This document shows, piece by piece, positions 19,302-29,366 of a DNA stretch of 64,000 nucleotides (positions within the stretch are counted from its first letter, which is position 1; every line of letters starts with the position of its first letter). The position numbers and the translations under genes were made by a program. The notes beneath the pieces are model-generated. The model was not told where the DNA came from. It worked only from the letters and a program-made list of their open reading frames with translations, and ran no database searches. The stretch lies in NCBI GenBank assembly GCA_017880865.1, contig JADGRL010000006.1, forward strand, positions 23,940 to 87,939. The letters are read 5' to 3'. Source of the stretch: Gallionella sp. GTDB lineage: Bacteria > Pseudomonadota > Gammaproteobacteria > Burkholderiales > Gallionellaceae.

Positions 19302-22300
19302 CTACCGCGTTAATTTCAGATACTCATCCACCGCAACCATTTCTGCCTCGAAGCGTGGCAGCCGCGCGATCAAGGCTTCTAACTGCCCTGTCTTGCCCGC
19401 CTGTTCCATTTCGGCGCATAACTCGCCCAGCGCCAGCGCGCCTACCGAGCGGGCCGAGGACTTGAGTTTATGTGCTGCCGCAGCAACTGCCGCTGTATTA
19501 CCAGCCGCGCAGACGGTGCGCAGTTCCGCTGCTATCTTGGCGGCACTGATACGAAAGTCTTGCAGGAGTTCGTGCACGGTCGCCTCATCGTCACCCACCA
19601 GCGCCTTCAGCACATTTACGTCTACGGGTACTGATGCCGTAGCGGTTTGTATGGGCAGTTGTACGTTTGATGTGGTTTCGGCGGGTATCGGATCAGAAGC
19701 AACAACCGGCAGCCATTTTTCCAGCATCGTTTTCAGGTTGAAAAGTTGTACCGGCTTGCTCAGATAGTCGTCCATGCCGACGGCGCGGCAGTGCTCGGCC
19801 TCGCCTTTGAGGGCATTGGCGGTAATGGCGATGATTGGTACGTGCTTTTTGCCTGTTTCACTGGCGCTGGTTTCATCGACGAAATTTTCAGCGGCGCGGA
19901 TTGCGGCGGTCAGCTCGTAGCCGTCCATCTCCGGCATGTGCAGGTCGGTGAGCAGCAGGCGGTAATCGCCGCTTTGCCACAGTTCCAGCGCCTCGCGGCC
20001 ATTGTTCGCGATGTCGGCGGTTTGTCCGAGCAGCTTGAGTTGTTGCAGCAGGACTTTCTGGTTGATTTCGTTGTCTTCGGCGATCAGGATCAAACGCCCC
20101 CGTGCGCGAGCCTCAGCACGCGACAGCGGTGTGAGTGTTGCGCTGGCGTCAACGGACAGGCTTTCGCGGTCGGGTTCTTTAGCTCGTCCGGCTGCAACAG
20201 CCACCGCCTTCAGCAAGGCCTTGCGGGTCAATATATTGCCATCCACCAACACGATATCGGCATCCCCCAAACGCGGCTCCCGGCGCTGTCCGCGCCGGAT
20301 GACGACGAAGTGAGTTTCATGTTCCGGGTGGGCGCGGACGGCGGCACGCAGGCTATCCAGTTGCAACGTGGCCAGCGGCAGGTTGGCTGCGGCTGTGTCG
20401 ATGACCACAATGCACAAACCGGGCGGATGCTGTGCTATCCAATCCTTGACCGCCGCCAAATCCGCCACCCGATCAACCTGCGCGCCCGCATGTACCAGAT
20501 AGACGGTGAGATCGTCGGCCAATTCCCCTGTGCCGCCCACCACCAGACAGGGCAGTCCTGCGACAAGGTTGGGATTTTGCAGATCGGGTTTTATCGCGAC
20601 ATGCCGGGCTGAAGCTTGTCCTGCATCAAGCCGTTCCGGTAACAGTTTGAAAGGCAGACGCACGCTGAACACCGAGCCTTTACCCGGTTCGCTCTGCACC
20701 GTGATTTCGCCGCCCATGATACTGACCAACTGGCGCGAGATGGCCAGCCCCAGCCCGGTGCCGCCGAAATTCCTGGTGGTGGATGAATCGGCTTGCGAGA
20801 AAGGGGTGAACAGTCGCGCCCGAGTTTCTTTATCCATGCCGATACCGTTGTCGGTTACGCGAAACTCCAGCGTCACTTGCTCGGGTGTACTTACAGACGA
20901 CCTACTTTCGGGCGGCAGCGCGCGCACCGAGACCTTGCCCTGCCGCTGCTGTCCGCTGGAAAACTTGATCGCGTTGTTGGTCAGGTTGACCAATATCTGG
21001 CGCAACCGCCCCGGATCGCCCATGACTGCGGCGGGAATGGTTGGATCGGTGAACAGCGTCAACTCAACCATTTTCTTCAAAGCCATGTTGTTCATGGTTT
21101 CGCATGCTCCCTCCAGCACATCGGCGACTGACATGGGCACACTGTCTAGCTGTAGCTTGCCAGCCTCGATCTTGGAGAAGTCGAGGATGTCGTCGATGAT
21201 GGCGAGCAAAGCAAACGACGAATCGTGGATGATATTGACCGCTTCTATCTGCGATCCATTCAAACTGCTTTGCTGCAACACGTCGAGCATGCCGATCACG
21301 CCATTCATCGGGGTGCGTATTTCGTGGCTCATGGTGGCGAGAAAGTCCGATTTGGCACGGTTGGCCTGCTCGGCTTCGAGCTTGGCATGTTCCAGATCGA
21401 CGGTGCGCGCCGCCACTTTATTTTCCAGCTCTTCGTTGAGTTGAAGCACTATGGCCTCTGCATGCTTGCGTTCGGTGATGTCTATAAAGGTGACAAGTGC
21501 GCCTATTACCGTACCGTCAGTTTCGATGGGATGCGACCAGTATTCAACCGGGATCGCAATCCCATCCTTGCGCCAGAATACCTCATCGCTAACATTGCTT
21601 GTTTGATTGGTTCGATAAGCGCGATACACCCTGCATTCACTGTCCGGGTAGGGGCTGCCATCGGCATGGGAATGATGGATGAGTTCATGTAAATGTTTGC
21701 CCAGCACCTCACCGTCGTTCTGGAAACCCAGCGTCTGCAGAAAGGACAGGTTGACGAAGGTGCAGTTGCCATTGGTGTCCAGCCCATAGGCGCCTTCAGC
21801 CATCGAATTGAGCAGGCGATGCAAATTTTCGCGGGAAACACGCTCGGCCGCCTCCGTCCGCTTGCGCACGGTGATATCTTCGACAGTGATGCGGACAAGC
21901 TCACTTTCCGGGACGTAGTAAATGTGTTCCTCATAGCAGGCTTCACCGATGGTGACCTCGCGCATCAGCTCCGTCTGACCGCTTTGTAGGACGCTGGTAT
22001 AAACGTCTCCCAGCCCGATGAGCAGGGGATGCCGTCCATTCAGCAAGCGCAGTTCGGGAAACTCTTTATCGGCAGCCGGGTTGGTATAAGTCACCTCACC
22101 GGAAAGCGCGATTTCGATCACAGGTTGGGGATTAAGTCTGGGGAAGGAAGCCAGACGTCGAATTTCTTCCTGCGCCAGCTGCCGATCCAGCGCGTGGTGA
22201 ATGTGCAGCAACAAGCTTTCGATTTCGTAGGGCTTCAGCAGATAAGCATAAGCACCCTTATTGATCGCCCCTACGGCTGACTCCAGTGATGCATTGCCGG

Positions 22301-22547
22301 TCAGAATGAGGGCTTCGGTGTGAGGTGACGCGGCTTTGATCCGCTCCATCACCTCGATCCCGGACATATCCGGCAGCTTTAAATCGATCAGCACAACATT
22401 CACGGTAGCCCGCCGCACTTCCACTATCGCGGCCTCCCCGTCAGCGGCGACTACGACCGTATAGCCCTTTACCCGCAAGATGTCGGAGAGTGTCTTTCTG
22501 AGGTGGGCATCGTCGTCCACCACCAATATTCTGGGATTGTTTTTCAT
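19302..22547 (-). CDS. Large hybrid histidine kinase (REC-PAS-PAS-HisKA-HATPase-pseudoREC-REC-Hpt)
   Basis: A 1081-residue soluble hybrid kinase. The order is: receiver (Asp55), a weak PAS at ~132-230, a second PAS/PAC at ~240-360, coiled coil, HisKA with His408 ([14 protein letters not shown]), and HATPase (~510-635). A receiver-like domain without a normal acceptor motif lies at ~663-790, then a true receiver (Asp868) and Hpt (His1026, [11 protein letters not shown]). From HisKA onward it closely matches the kinase at 8561-11257, showing duplication inside the cluster. It starts the minus-strand signalling array. A start at 22547 is chosen because it begins directly before the receiver. Its position suggests a sensory branch feeding the same REC-EAL outputs, which is inferred. 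Confidence 0.9.
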   Translation of the reverse strand: MKNNPRILVVDDDAHLRKTLSDILRVKGYTVVVAADGEAAIVEVRRATVNVVLIDLKLPDMSGIEVMERIKAASPHTEALILTGNASLESAVGAINKGAYAYLLKPYEIESLLLHIHHALDRQLAQEEIRRLASFPRLNPQPVIEIALSGEVTYTNPAADKEFPELRLLNGRHPLLIGLGDVYTSVLQSGQTELMREVTIGEACYEEHIYYVPESELVRITVEDITVRKRTEAAERVSRENLHRLLNSMAEGAYGLDTNGNCTFVNLSFLQTLGFQNDGEVLGKHLHELIHHSHADGSPYPDSECRVYRAYRTNQTSNVSDEVFWRKDGIAIPVEYWSHPIETDGTVIGALVTFIDITERKHAEAIVLQLNEELENKVAARTVDLEHAKLEAEQANRAKSDFLATMSHEIRTPMNGVIGMLDVLQQSSLNGSQIEAVNIIHDSSFALLAIIDDILDFSKIEAGKLQLDSVPMSVADVLEGACETMNNMALKKMVELTLFTDPTIPAAVMGDPGRLRQILVNLTNNAIKFSSGQQRQGKVSVRALPPESRSSVSTPEQVTLEFRVTDNGIGMDKETRARLFTPFSQADSSTTRNFGGTGLGLAISRQLVSIMGGEITVQSEPGKGSVFSVRLPFKLLPERLDAGQASARHVAIKPDLQNPNLVAGLPCLVVGGTGELADDLTVYLVHAGAQVDRVADLAAVKDWIAQHPPGLCIVVIDTAAANLPLATLQLDSLRAAVRAHPEHETHFVVIRRGQRREPRLGDADIVLVDGNILTRKALLKAVAVAAGRAKEPDRESLSVDASATLTPLSRAEARARGRLILIAEDNEINQKVLLQQLKLLGQTADIANNGREALELWQSGDYRLLLTDLHMPEMDGYELTAAIRAAENFVDETSASETGKKHVPIIAITANALKGEAEHCRAVGMDDYLSKPVQLFNLKTMLEKWLPVVASDPIPAETTSNVQLPIQTATASVPVDVNVLKALVGDDEATVHELLQDFRISAAKIAAELRTVCAAGNTAAVAAAAHKLKSSARSVGALALGELCAEMEQAGKTGQLEALIARLPRFEAEMVAVDEYLKLTR

Positions 22548-23120
22548 TTGCAAACCATTTCTCGTCCAAAATTTCGACACGATTCCTGTCCGGCACCTTA
22601 CGCTTGATAGTGCGCGTTGTATAACTGCGCGCACTCACCAATATTTACCTATACAAGTAAACATTTACCCAGTTCTGTGCGGTGGCGCACTGAACCGCTA
22701 ATTGGGGCGAGATTCAGCATGGCATCCATATGATATATAAGTATAAATTCACATTCCGCGAGGGATAAACTTTACATTACTCGATGGATATTCAACGCTT
22801 TTGACAGCCAATCCGTAGTCTTTTCAGCGGTTCCATCAACTGGAATGCCGTGTTTAAAGCCGGCAAGACGCGCGGCGGGTACTCGAAAATGTGGTTTTTA
22901 TGAGATTTCTCTGGGTAAATAAGTGAGAGGTTTGATAGAATGCGCGCCGTCCCTAACGGGATTGGTGCATGGTCAGGCCGAAGTCTTGATGGCTTTTGAA
23001 GTCCGCTGAAGTTAAATAACGGCGTGACTTTCAGGAAATAGATGTTGCTCCCCCTGCACCACATAACGAATATCGTTTAATAATGTCAACCGAACAAATG
23101 TGCCATGCGTTATAGGCACC
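22548..23120. other. Non-coding interval between divergent genes
   Basis: About 570 bp separating the minus-strand signalling cluster from the plus-strand Ala-rich genes. It is AT-richer than its surroundings. Near 22640-22670 it has an inverted TTTAC...GTAAA motif that could be an operator for the kinase gene. A 90-codon minus frame at 22792-23064 has no recognisable features and is not called. Promoters for both directions must lie here, but I cannot place them convincingly. Confidence 0.5.
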
Positions 23121-23134
23121 GACACGGTAGTGTC
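23121..23134 (+). promoter_or_regulatory. Palindromic box upstream of Ala-rich gene 1
   Basis: GACACGGTAGTGTC is an inverted repeat (GACAC-N4-GTGTC) followed by TTAAACGTTTATTAA, 38 bp before the first Ala-rich gene. Nearly the same box and flank recur before the second gene at 23495. Conservation of these bases between two otherwise diverged upstream regions suggests an operator or promoter element. The regulator is unknown. Confidence 0.5.
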
Positions 23135-23172
23135 TTAAACGTTTATTAATCTACTACAAATTGGAGTTCACA

Positions 23173-23391
23173 ATGAGCAAACTGTTATCCGTACTGATCG
23201 CTGCTGTATTCGCTGCTGTTTCTTTCTCCGCTGTTGCTGCTGACGCTGCTCCAGCTAAGGCTGCTGCTCCAGCTGCTGCCGCTGCTCCAGCTGCTGCCGC
23301 TGCTCCAGCTGCTGCTCCAACAAAGAAAGAAAAGAAAGCAAAGAAAGCAAAGAAGCACAAGAAAGCTAAGGCTGACGCTGCTGCTAAGTAA
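23173..23391 (+). CDS. Small exported Ala/Pro/Lys-rich protein 1
   Basis: A 72-residue protein with a clear Sec signal peptide ending in AVAADA. A mature part of Ala/Pro repeats (AAAPAAAAAPA) follows, and the C-terminal tail is very basic (KKEKKAKKAKKHKKAKAD). The ATG at 23173 has a GGAG site. An earlier in-frame TTG at 23161 is less likely. It shares its signal peptide almost exactly with the next gene, so the pair are tandem duplicates. No catalytic domain is visible. It could be a periplasmic structural or polyanion-binding protein, but I do not recognise the family. A strong terminator follows, so it is probably a single-gene transcript. Confidence 0.75.
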   Translation: MSKLLSVLIAAVFAAVSFSAVAADAAPAKAAAPAAAAAPAAAAAPAAAPTKKEKKAKKAKKHKKAKADAAAK

Positions 23392-23405
23392 TTTAGTACA
23401 AGCTT

Positions 23406-23435
23406 AAAAAAGGCAGGGGTGACCCTGCCTTTTTT
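23406..23435 (+). terminator. Rho-independent terminator after Ala-rich gene 1
   Basis: AAAAAAGGCAGGG, loop GTGA, CCCTGCCTTTTTT: a 7-bp GC stem flanked by complementary A and T runs, 15 bp after the stop codon. Confidence 0.92.
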
Positions 23436-23494
23436 ATTTGTTTTAAATCAGACCATCATGTCAACCCAATAACAACCCAAACGTTGTGGGCTAT

Positions 23495-23509
23495 GACACG
23501 GTTAGTGTC
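23495..23509 (+). promoter_or_regulatory. Palindromic box upstream of Ala-rich gene 2
   Basis: GACACGGTTAGTGTC, followed by GTAAACGTCTATTTAA, 45 bp before the second Ala-rich gene. It matches the box at 23121 with one extra base in the spacer. See that entry for interpretation. Confidence 0.5.
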
Positions 23510-23554
23510 GTAAACGTCTATTTAACCCTCTCATAAAAAACTGGAGTCCTACCA

Positions 23555-23926
23555 ATGAAATTGCTTTCTACTCTGATCGCTGCTGTATTCGCTGCTGTTT
23601 CCTTCTCTGCTGTTGCTGCTGACGCCACGGCTCCTATTGCAAAAGCTGCTCCTGCTGCCGCTGTTGCTCCTACTGCTGCTGTTGCTCCTACTGCTGCTGT
23701 TGCTCCTACTGCTGCTGTTGCTCCTGTTGCCAAAGCTGCTGCTCCTGCTGCTCCAGTTGCCGCTGTTGCTGCTCCAGTTGCCGCTGCTACTCCTGCTGCA
23801 AAAGCCAAGGCCGCTCCTGTTGCCAAAGCTAAGGCTGCTCCTGCTGCCACTAAGGATGCGAAAGCTGCTCCTGCTGACAAAGCTGCAAAAGCTGCTCCTG
23901 CTGCCGCTCCTGCCAAAGCAAGCTAA
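23555..23926 (+). CDS. Exported Ala/Pro-rich repeat protein 2
   Basis: A 123-residue paralogue of the preceding gene. The signal peptide (LIAAVFAAVSFSAVAADA) is nearly identical. The mature part is almost only Ala, Pro, Val, Thr and Lys, with three perfect six-residue repeats (APTAAV) encoded by exact 18-bp DNA repeats, then AKA/KAAPA units. No hydrophobic core or domain is visible, so it is probably extended or disordered in the periplasm or wall. Start ATG has CTGGAG upstream. Long frames in the other phases and on the opposite strand are by-products of the repeats. Confidence 0.75.
   Translation: MKLLSTLIAAVFAAVSFSAVAADATAPIAKAAPAAAVAPTAAVAPTAAVAPTAAVAPVAKAAAPAAPVAAVAAPVAAATPAAKAKAAPVAKAKAAPAATKDAKAAPADKAAKAAPAAAPAKAS
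23669..23722 (+). repeat. 18-bp coding tandem repeat (three copies)
   Basis: Three exact copies of CCTACTGCTGCTGTTGCT (23669-23686, 23687-23704, 23705-23722), followed by a decayed partial copy. The unit is six codons, so copy-number change would keep the frame. Confidence 0.9.
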
Positions 23927-23940
23927 AAGCTAAAGCAATC

Positions 23941-23993
23941 ACGACGCCAAGTAACCTTGGCGTCGTTATAAAAGGCAGGGTTTCCTGCCTTTT
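23941..23993 (+). terminator. Double hairpin terminator after Ala-rich gene 2
   Basis: A perfect 11-bp stem (ACGACGCCAAG / CTTGGCGTCGT, 23941-23966) is followed at once by AAAAGGCAGG-GTTT-CCTGCCTTTT (23970-23993) and a T-rich tail. The second hairpin is the classical terminator. The first may stabilise the mRNA end. Confidence 0.85.
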
Positions 23994-24012
23994 ATATTTG
24001 CAGAGTACAAAT

Positions 24013-24459
24013 ATGATCTGGAAACCCAATGTCACTGTTGCCGCTGTTATTGAGCGCAATGGAAAGTTTTTACTGGTTGAGGAGGAAACCGCCCAAGGCG
24101 TGCGCTTCAATCAACCTGCCGGACATCTCGAAGCCGATGAATCGCTGCTGGCTGCGGTAACGCGCGAGGTGCTGGAAGAATCGGCTTATCACTTTGCACC
24201 GCAACATCTGCTCGGCATTTATCGCTGGCATTCAGTCGAATCAGACACCACTTTTCTGCGTTTCGCCTTTACCGGAGCCATCACCGGGCATGAGGCCGAG
24301 CGTCCGCTGGATACAGGCATCCTGCAAGCCGTATGGCTGTCAGCCGATGAAATCCGCGCCACGCAGGCGCGCCACCGCAGCCCGCTGATTTTGCGCTGCG
24401 TGGAAGATTATCTGGCGAACAAACGCTACCCGCTGGACCTGTTGGTACATTATGACTAA
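24013..24459 (+). CDS. nudJ: Nudix phosphohydrolase NudJ-like
   Basis: A 148-residue Nudix enzyme with the box GHLEADES...REVLEES. In enteric bacteria NudJ hydrolyses thiamin pyrophosphate and nucleoside di- and triphosphates, and its gene also lies directly upstream of mnmA, as here. It overlaps the mnmA start by 8 bp, so the two are translationally coupled. The ATG at 24013 is chosen because the frame upstream lies in terminator sequence. Family call is firm, and substrate is inferred from synteny. Confidence 0.9.
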   Translation: MIWKPNVTVAAVIERNGKFLLVEEETAQGVRFNQPAGHLEADESLLAAVTREVLEESAYHFAPQHLLGIYRWHSVESDTTFLRFAFTGAITGHEAERPLDTGILQAVWLSADEIRATQARHRSPLILRCVEDYLANKRYPLDLLVHYD

Positions 24460-25540
24460 ACGCCGTATCGTGGTCGGTATGTCCGGCGGGGTTGATTCAT
24501 CGGTCACCGCCTTGTTGCTCAAACAACAGGGCTACGACGTGATCGGCCTGTTCATGAAGAACTGGGAAGATGACGACAACAGCGAATACTGCTCATCGCG
24601 CCAGGACTTGCTGGACGCGGTCTCTGTGGCCGACACCATCGGCATTCCGATCGAAGCGGTGAATTTTTCCAAGGAATACAAAGAGCGCGTATTCAGTTAT
24701 TTCCTGCGCGAATATCAGGCCGGACGCACACCCAACCCGGACATTCTGTGCAATGCCGAGATCAAGTTCAAAGCCTTTCTCGAACATGCCATGCAGCTGG
24801 GTGCAAACACCATCGCCACCGGGCATTACGCGCAAGTGCGCGAGGTGGATGGGCTATACCAATTGCTCAAGGCCGATGATGCCAGCAAGGATCAAAGCTA
24901 CTTTTTGCATCGTCTGAATCAGGCGCAGTTAAGCCATGCGATGTTCCCGCTTGGCAAACTATTAAAATCGCAGGTGCGCGTCATTGCCGAACAACATGGT
25001 TTATCCAACTATGCGAAAAAGGACAGCACCGGCATCTGTTTCATCGGCGAGCGCCCGTTCCGCGAATTCCTGAACCGCTATCTGCCGACTCAGCCGGGCG
25101 AAATGCGCACGCCTGATGGTAATGTGGTTGGGCAGCATATGGGGCTGTCGTTCTATACCATCGGACAACGCCAGGGTTTAGGCATCGGCGGAGCAAAAGA
25201 GGCTTCGGGCGAGCCTTGGTTCGTGTGCGCTAAAGATATGGCGCGCAACCGTCTGATCGTGGTGCAAGGGCACGACCACCCCGCCTTGTTAAGCCACCGC
25301 TTGACCGCGCTGGATAGTCACTGGATCAGCGGCACGGCACCACTACTCGAACATCCCTTTGCGGCCAAGACACGCTATCGGCAGGCCGATGCGCCATGCC
25401 GCCTGACTAGTATCGCAGGCAGCTCATGTGAAATCGCCTTTATTGAGCCGCAATGGGCCGTCACGCCGGGGCAATCGGTGGTCGTTTATGACGGTGAAGT
25501 TTGTCTGGGCGGCGCAATCATCGAACAAGGACACGACTGA
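24452..25540 (+). CDS. mnmA: tRNA 2-thiouridylase MnmA
   Basis: A 362-residue enzyme that inserts sulfur at C2 of U34 in tRNA-Lys, -Glu and -Gln, using ATP activation and persulfide sulfur. It has the PP-loop GMSGGVDSS at the N-terminus, the catalytic cysteine in [13 protein letters not shown], and the second cysteine in [14 protein letters not shown]. The C-terminal OB-like domain is intact. The TusA-like protein at 60435 could supply sulfur, though it is far away. It overlaps nudJ by 8 bp and is followed by purB 42 bp later. Confidence 0.97.
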   Translation: MTKRRIVVGMSGGVDSSVTALLLKQQGYDVIGLFMKNWEDDDNSEYCSSRQDLLDAVSVADTIGIPIEAVNFSKEYKERVFSYFLREYQAGRTPNPDILCNAEIKFKAFLEHAMQLGANTIATGHYAQVREVDGLYQLLKADDASKDQSYFLHRLNQAQLSHAMFPLGKLLKSQVRVIAEQHGLSNYAKKDSTGICFIGERPFREFLNRYLPTQPGEMRTPDGNVVGQHMGLSFYTIGQRQGLGIGGAKEASGEPWFVCAKDMARNRLIVVQGHDHPALLSHRLTALDSHWISGTAPLLEHPFAAKTRYRQADAPCRLTSIAGSSCEIAFIEPQWAVTPGQSVVVYDGEVCLGGAIIEQGHD

Positions 25541-25549
25541 TTCGCGTAA

Positions 25550-26956
<1,407 letters not shown>

Positions 26957-26970
26957 TCCTCACATCAAGT

Positions 26971-27012
26971 GCACAACGAACAAGCCCGCGATAGCGGGCT
27001 TGTTCGTTGTGC
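26971..27012. terminator. Bidirectional terminator between purB and the FecR-like gene
   Basis: A perfect 19-bp stem around CAAGCCCGC-GATA-GCGGGCTTG lies between two convergent genes. There is no T run, so it may need help from other factors. It shares its core with the hairpin at 31203-31238 beyond the second copy of the module. Confidence 0.75.
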
Positions 27013-27034
27013 TAGCCTCCGGCCTGCAGGCTCA

Positions 27035-27871
27035 TCAGAAAACAATCGGGGCTACGGTCACACCTGTAGTCGCCCCACCACCTGTTCCACCTTTAATCGG
27101 TATTTGAATCGGTCTTCCCGGCACGGCATTTCCTGGAGCGTGGCTTGGGTCTTGAATAGCGTTATCCACTACCGCATTATCACGCACCGCCCCCTTATCA
27201 CCCTTCGCTTGCGGCATTGGTGCCGGTGTCACGGTGAAAATATTGAGGTTAACCGGTTGCAGTTGCGGCATTTGCTTTAACCCGCCGACAAAGCCCATCT
27301 GGTTAGGCAGAATATTGATCGTGCCTTTGTCCGTCGTCATGGTGGTCTCGCCAACATTCACCTTATTGTAAGTCCCGGCCGGCACGGTTGCCGCCAATTC
27401 ACTGCCTGGCACAACGACGAAGGTTTCGTGGTCGGTGCCGCGAATGCCGATAGTCGATGTGGGTGTGGCAATCCGATAATTACTCTTATTCTTCTGCCCG
27501 ATCAGTCCGGTAATGGTACGAATACCGCCTTTGATCAATGAGAAGAAGCTTCTTTCACTTCCGTCTTGTTCACCGCTGTATACGAAGCTGTCGAACTTGA
27601 GTTGTGAGTCCGGTCGTATGACGATGAAGCCACCATCCCGCATCTTGATCTGTGCGGAAGCGCCTTTGGCAGTAATCACCGTATCGCTTTCGTGGACCAC
27701 ATCACTTTTTTGCACAGCATGTGTCTGCCCTGCAGCATTGCTTACCCGAACGCTGCCAATCGCAAACTGAACATCCCCGGCAATCCCCGCGTATGCGGCC
27801 TGGCTCAACACCACCAAGCTAGCCATCAGCGAGCTTTTTAAAAAATTAATCATATATTTTGCGGCAGTCAT
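27035..27871 (-). CDS. Exported FecR-domain protein 1
   Basis: A 278-residue protein with a signal peptide (MINFLKSSLMASLVVLSQAAYAG region) and a FecR domain at ~residues 25-200. The domain is recognisable by the beta pattern RVSNAAGQTHAVQKSDVVHE and by TPTSTIGIRGTDHE. The C-terminal third is low-complexity and rich in Pro, Gly and Lys. Unlike FecR anti-sigma regulators it starts with a cleavable signal and has no cytoplasmic part, and no FecI-type sigma gene is adjacent, so it is not a sigma regulator. It lies 24 bp downstream of the Slam-like barrel gene. A start at 27871 has a GAGGTG site. Role unknown: perhaps a periplasmic or surface partner of the barrel. Confidence 0.8.
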   Translation of the reverse strand: MTAAKYMINFLKSSLMASLVVLSQAAYAGIAGDVQFAIGSVRVSNAAGQTHAVQKSDVVHESDTVITAKGASAQIKMRDGGFIVIRPDSQLKFDSFVYSGEQDGSERSFFSLIKGGIRTITGLIGQKNKSNYRIATPTSTIGIRGTDHETFVVVPGSELAATVPAGTYNKVNVGETTMTTDKGTINILPNQMGFVGGLKQMPQLQPVNLNIFTVTPAPMPQAKGDKGAVRDNAVVDNAIQDPSHAPGNAVPGRPIQIPIKGGTGGGATTGVTVAPIVF

Positions 27872-27895
27872 GATTTGCACCTCACTCGAGTTAAA

Positions 27896-29320
27896 TCACC
27901 GAAAATCACGGCGAATAGTCAATGAAACATCGATCCTGTTATAGCCATAAATCACGATATTGGAATTATTCTTTGCGTAGTTCAGTTGCGGACGCAGCGT
28001 CCACAACTTGTCCCAATGCCAGTTCGTCCCCATCGTCAGATCATACAGGCGATCACTGCGTTTCCTCAGGAACAGCAGATTGACCTTACTGTAATTGCCT
28101 GTCTGCACACCCGCGTCGACAAACAGCGTCATTTTGTCGGTGTAAGCTGTCTGGCCGCCAACACGCAATCCGCTTAAACGTTTGGCACCGTCGCTTCGTC
28201 CGCCATTGGGCGTAGCCGGTGTGATCAGCGTCGAAATGTCATTTTCCTTGCCATAATACAGATCGCCGAACAGCGACGATTTCCCGCTCGCCAATACATG
28301 CAGCCAGTTGCCGCCAATAACCTGCTGATTGAAGTCATTCGGTTGCATGACCACATCGGCATAACGATATTTCGCTTGCTGAATAAATACGTTCGATTGA
28401 TTACCCGGGCTGAACTCATGATGCCATTCGCCGATGAGTCCGGTGATATCGCTGTTGCGCGCATCGCCCAAACTGTTCTGCCCGCCCAAGATGCCGAAGC
28501 GCAAGCGATCGGCTTTCGCGCCAAACATCACTCCGGCTCGTGCATCCAGGCCGAGCGTATCGAAACGCTGCTGTGTACTGTTGCGGCGCTGCCGCAGATT
28601 CGCCCCTGCATATACACCCCAGTCGGCATTCAGCCTGCGCGTGATTTCGCCGCCGGCGTTCACCCCATAGTAATTATCTGAAGTTTTAACGTTGGCCGGA
28701 TCGAGCGTGACGACACTTGCCGGTGCATCGACAAATACCTGAGAAAGGCTGGTGGAGTAATTGACGTTGGTATCATGTCCCAGCACTCCCTCGACATATC
28801 CGGAGATGCGCGTCTGTTTTCCTGCTCCCTGCGCCGCGATTTCGTCCAGATATTTTTCAATGTTGGCACGTGCCATTTCAGAAGGGTTTTGCGTCAAGGC
28901 CGTTACAAATTCGGTTTTTGCGCGCGGCAGATCACCCAGTTGATAATAGGCGCGCGCCATGTCCAACCGTGCCGCAGCAGAATCAGGATTTACCAGCAAG
29001 ACCCGCTCGAAGGCGAGCGTCGCCTTATCAGGCTTACCGCTGTCCAGTGCGGCAATACCGATCAGATAGTCAAAACGCTCTTCACCGGAATGCTCAAACT
29101 CGAGCGGCTCCAGCAAGGTATAGGCATCGGCAGATCTGCCGCTTTTTACCAGGGCCTCGGCTTCACCCATCAGCTTCTCATAGTCCTTGACGCCGACCGG
29201 CTTACGAACTATCGGCTCGGCACGCTGGCGCGTCTTCTGCTCCGCTTCCAGCGCATGGACTCCGTTTGCTGCCGACATCAATCCTATGAATATCAAGGTT
29301 GCTGATTTTGTGAATTTCAT
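27896..29320 (-). CDS. TPR / outer-membrane beta-barrel protein 1 (Slam/DUF560-like)
   Basis: A 474-residue protein: signal peptide ending VHA, periplasmic TPR repeats at ~50-165 (ALDSGKPDKATLAFERVLLV, AYYQLGDLPRAKTEF), then a region rich in alternating aromatic and polar strands to the end (DISLTIRRDFR). The layout, the length (Slam proteins are about 480 residues) and the closing W...P...SN...Y.Y.R pattern fit surface lipoprotein assembly modifiers (DUF560), which move lipoproteins to the cell surface. The gene directly upstream encodes a lipoprotein, the usual Slam cargo arrangement. The barrel assignment is good. The Slam name is an inference. Confidence 0.7.
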   Translation of the reverse strand: MKFTKSATLIFIGLMSAANGVHALEAEQKTRQRAEPIVRKPVGVKDYEKLMGEAEALVKSGRSADAYTLLEPLEFEHSGEERFDYLIGIAALDSGKPDKATLAFERVLLVNPDSAAARLDMARAYYQLGDLPRAKTEFVTALTQNPSEMARANIEKYLDEIAAQGAGKQTRISGYVEGVLGHDTNVNYSTSLSQVFVDAPASVVTLDPANVKTSDNYYGVNAGGEITRRLNADWGVYAGANLRQRRNSTQQRFDTLGLDARAGVMFGAKADRLRFGILGGQNSLGDARNSDITGLIGEWHHEFSPGNQSNVFIQQAKYRYADVVMQPNDFNQQVIGGNWLHVLASGKSSLFGDLYYGKENDISTLITPATPNGGRSDGAKRLSGLRVGGQTAYTDKMTLFVDAGVQTGNYSKVNLLFLRKRSDRLYDLTMGTNWHWDKLWTLRPQLNYAKNNSNIVIYGYNRIDVSLTIRRDFR

Positions 29321-29366
29321 GATTTCAACCCGGTGATATTCGTCCCCTGTTAGTCATAAAGTGCGG

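Noticed and set aside
22630..22670. TTTAC...GTAAA inverted motif as an operator for the hybrid kinase
   Set aside because: Single occurrence in AT-rich DNA; no second copy or family match to support it.
22792..23064. 90-codon minus-strand frame in the interval before the Ala-rich genes
   Set aside because: No signal, domain, ribosome site or plausible composition.
23669..23722. Regular repeats as a CRISPR array
   Set aside because: Units are directly adjacent with no spacers and encode protein repeats.
23518..23933. Long frames overlapping the second Ala-rich gene, including a poly-Leu frame and an antisense Ala-rich frame
   Set aside because: They arise from the GCT/CTG repeat composition; only the frame with a signal peptide and ribosome site is kept.
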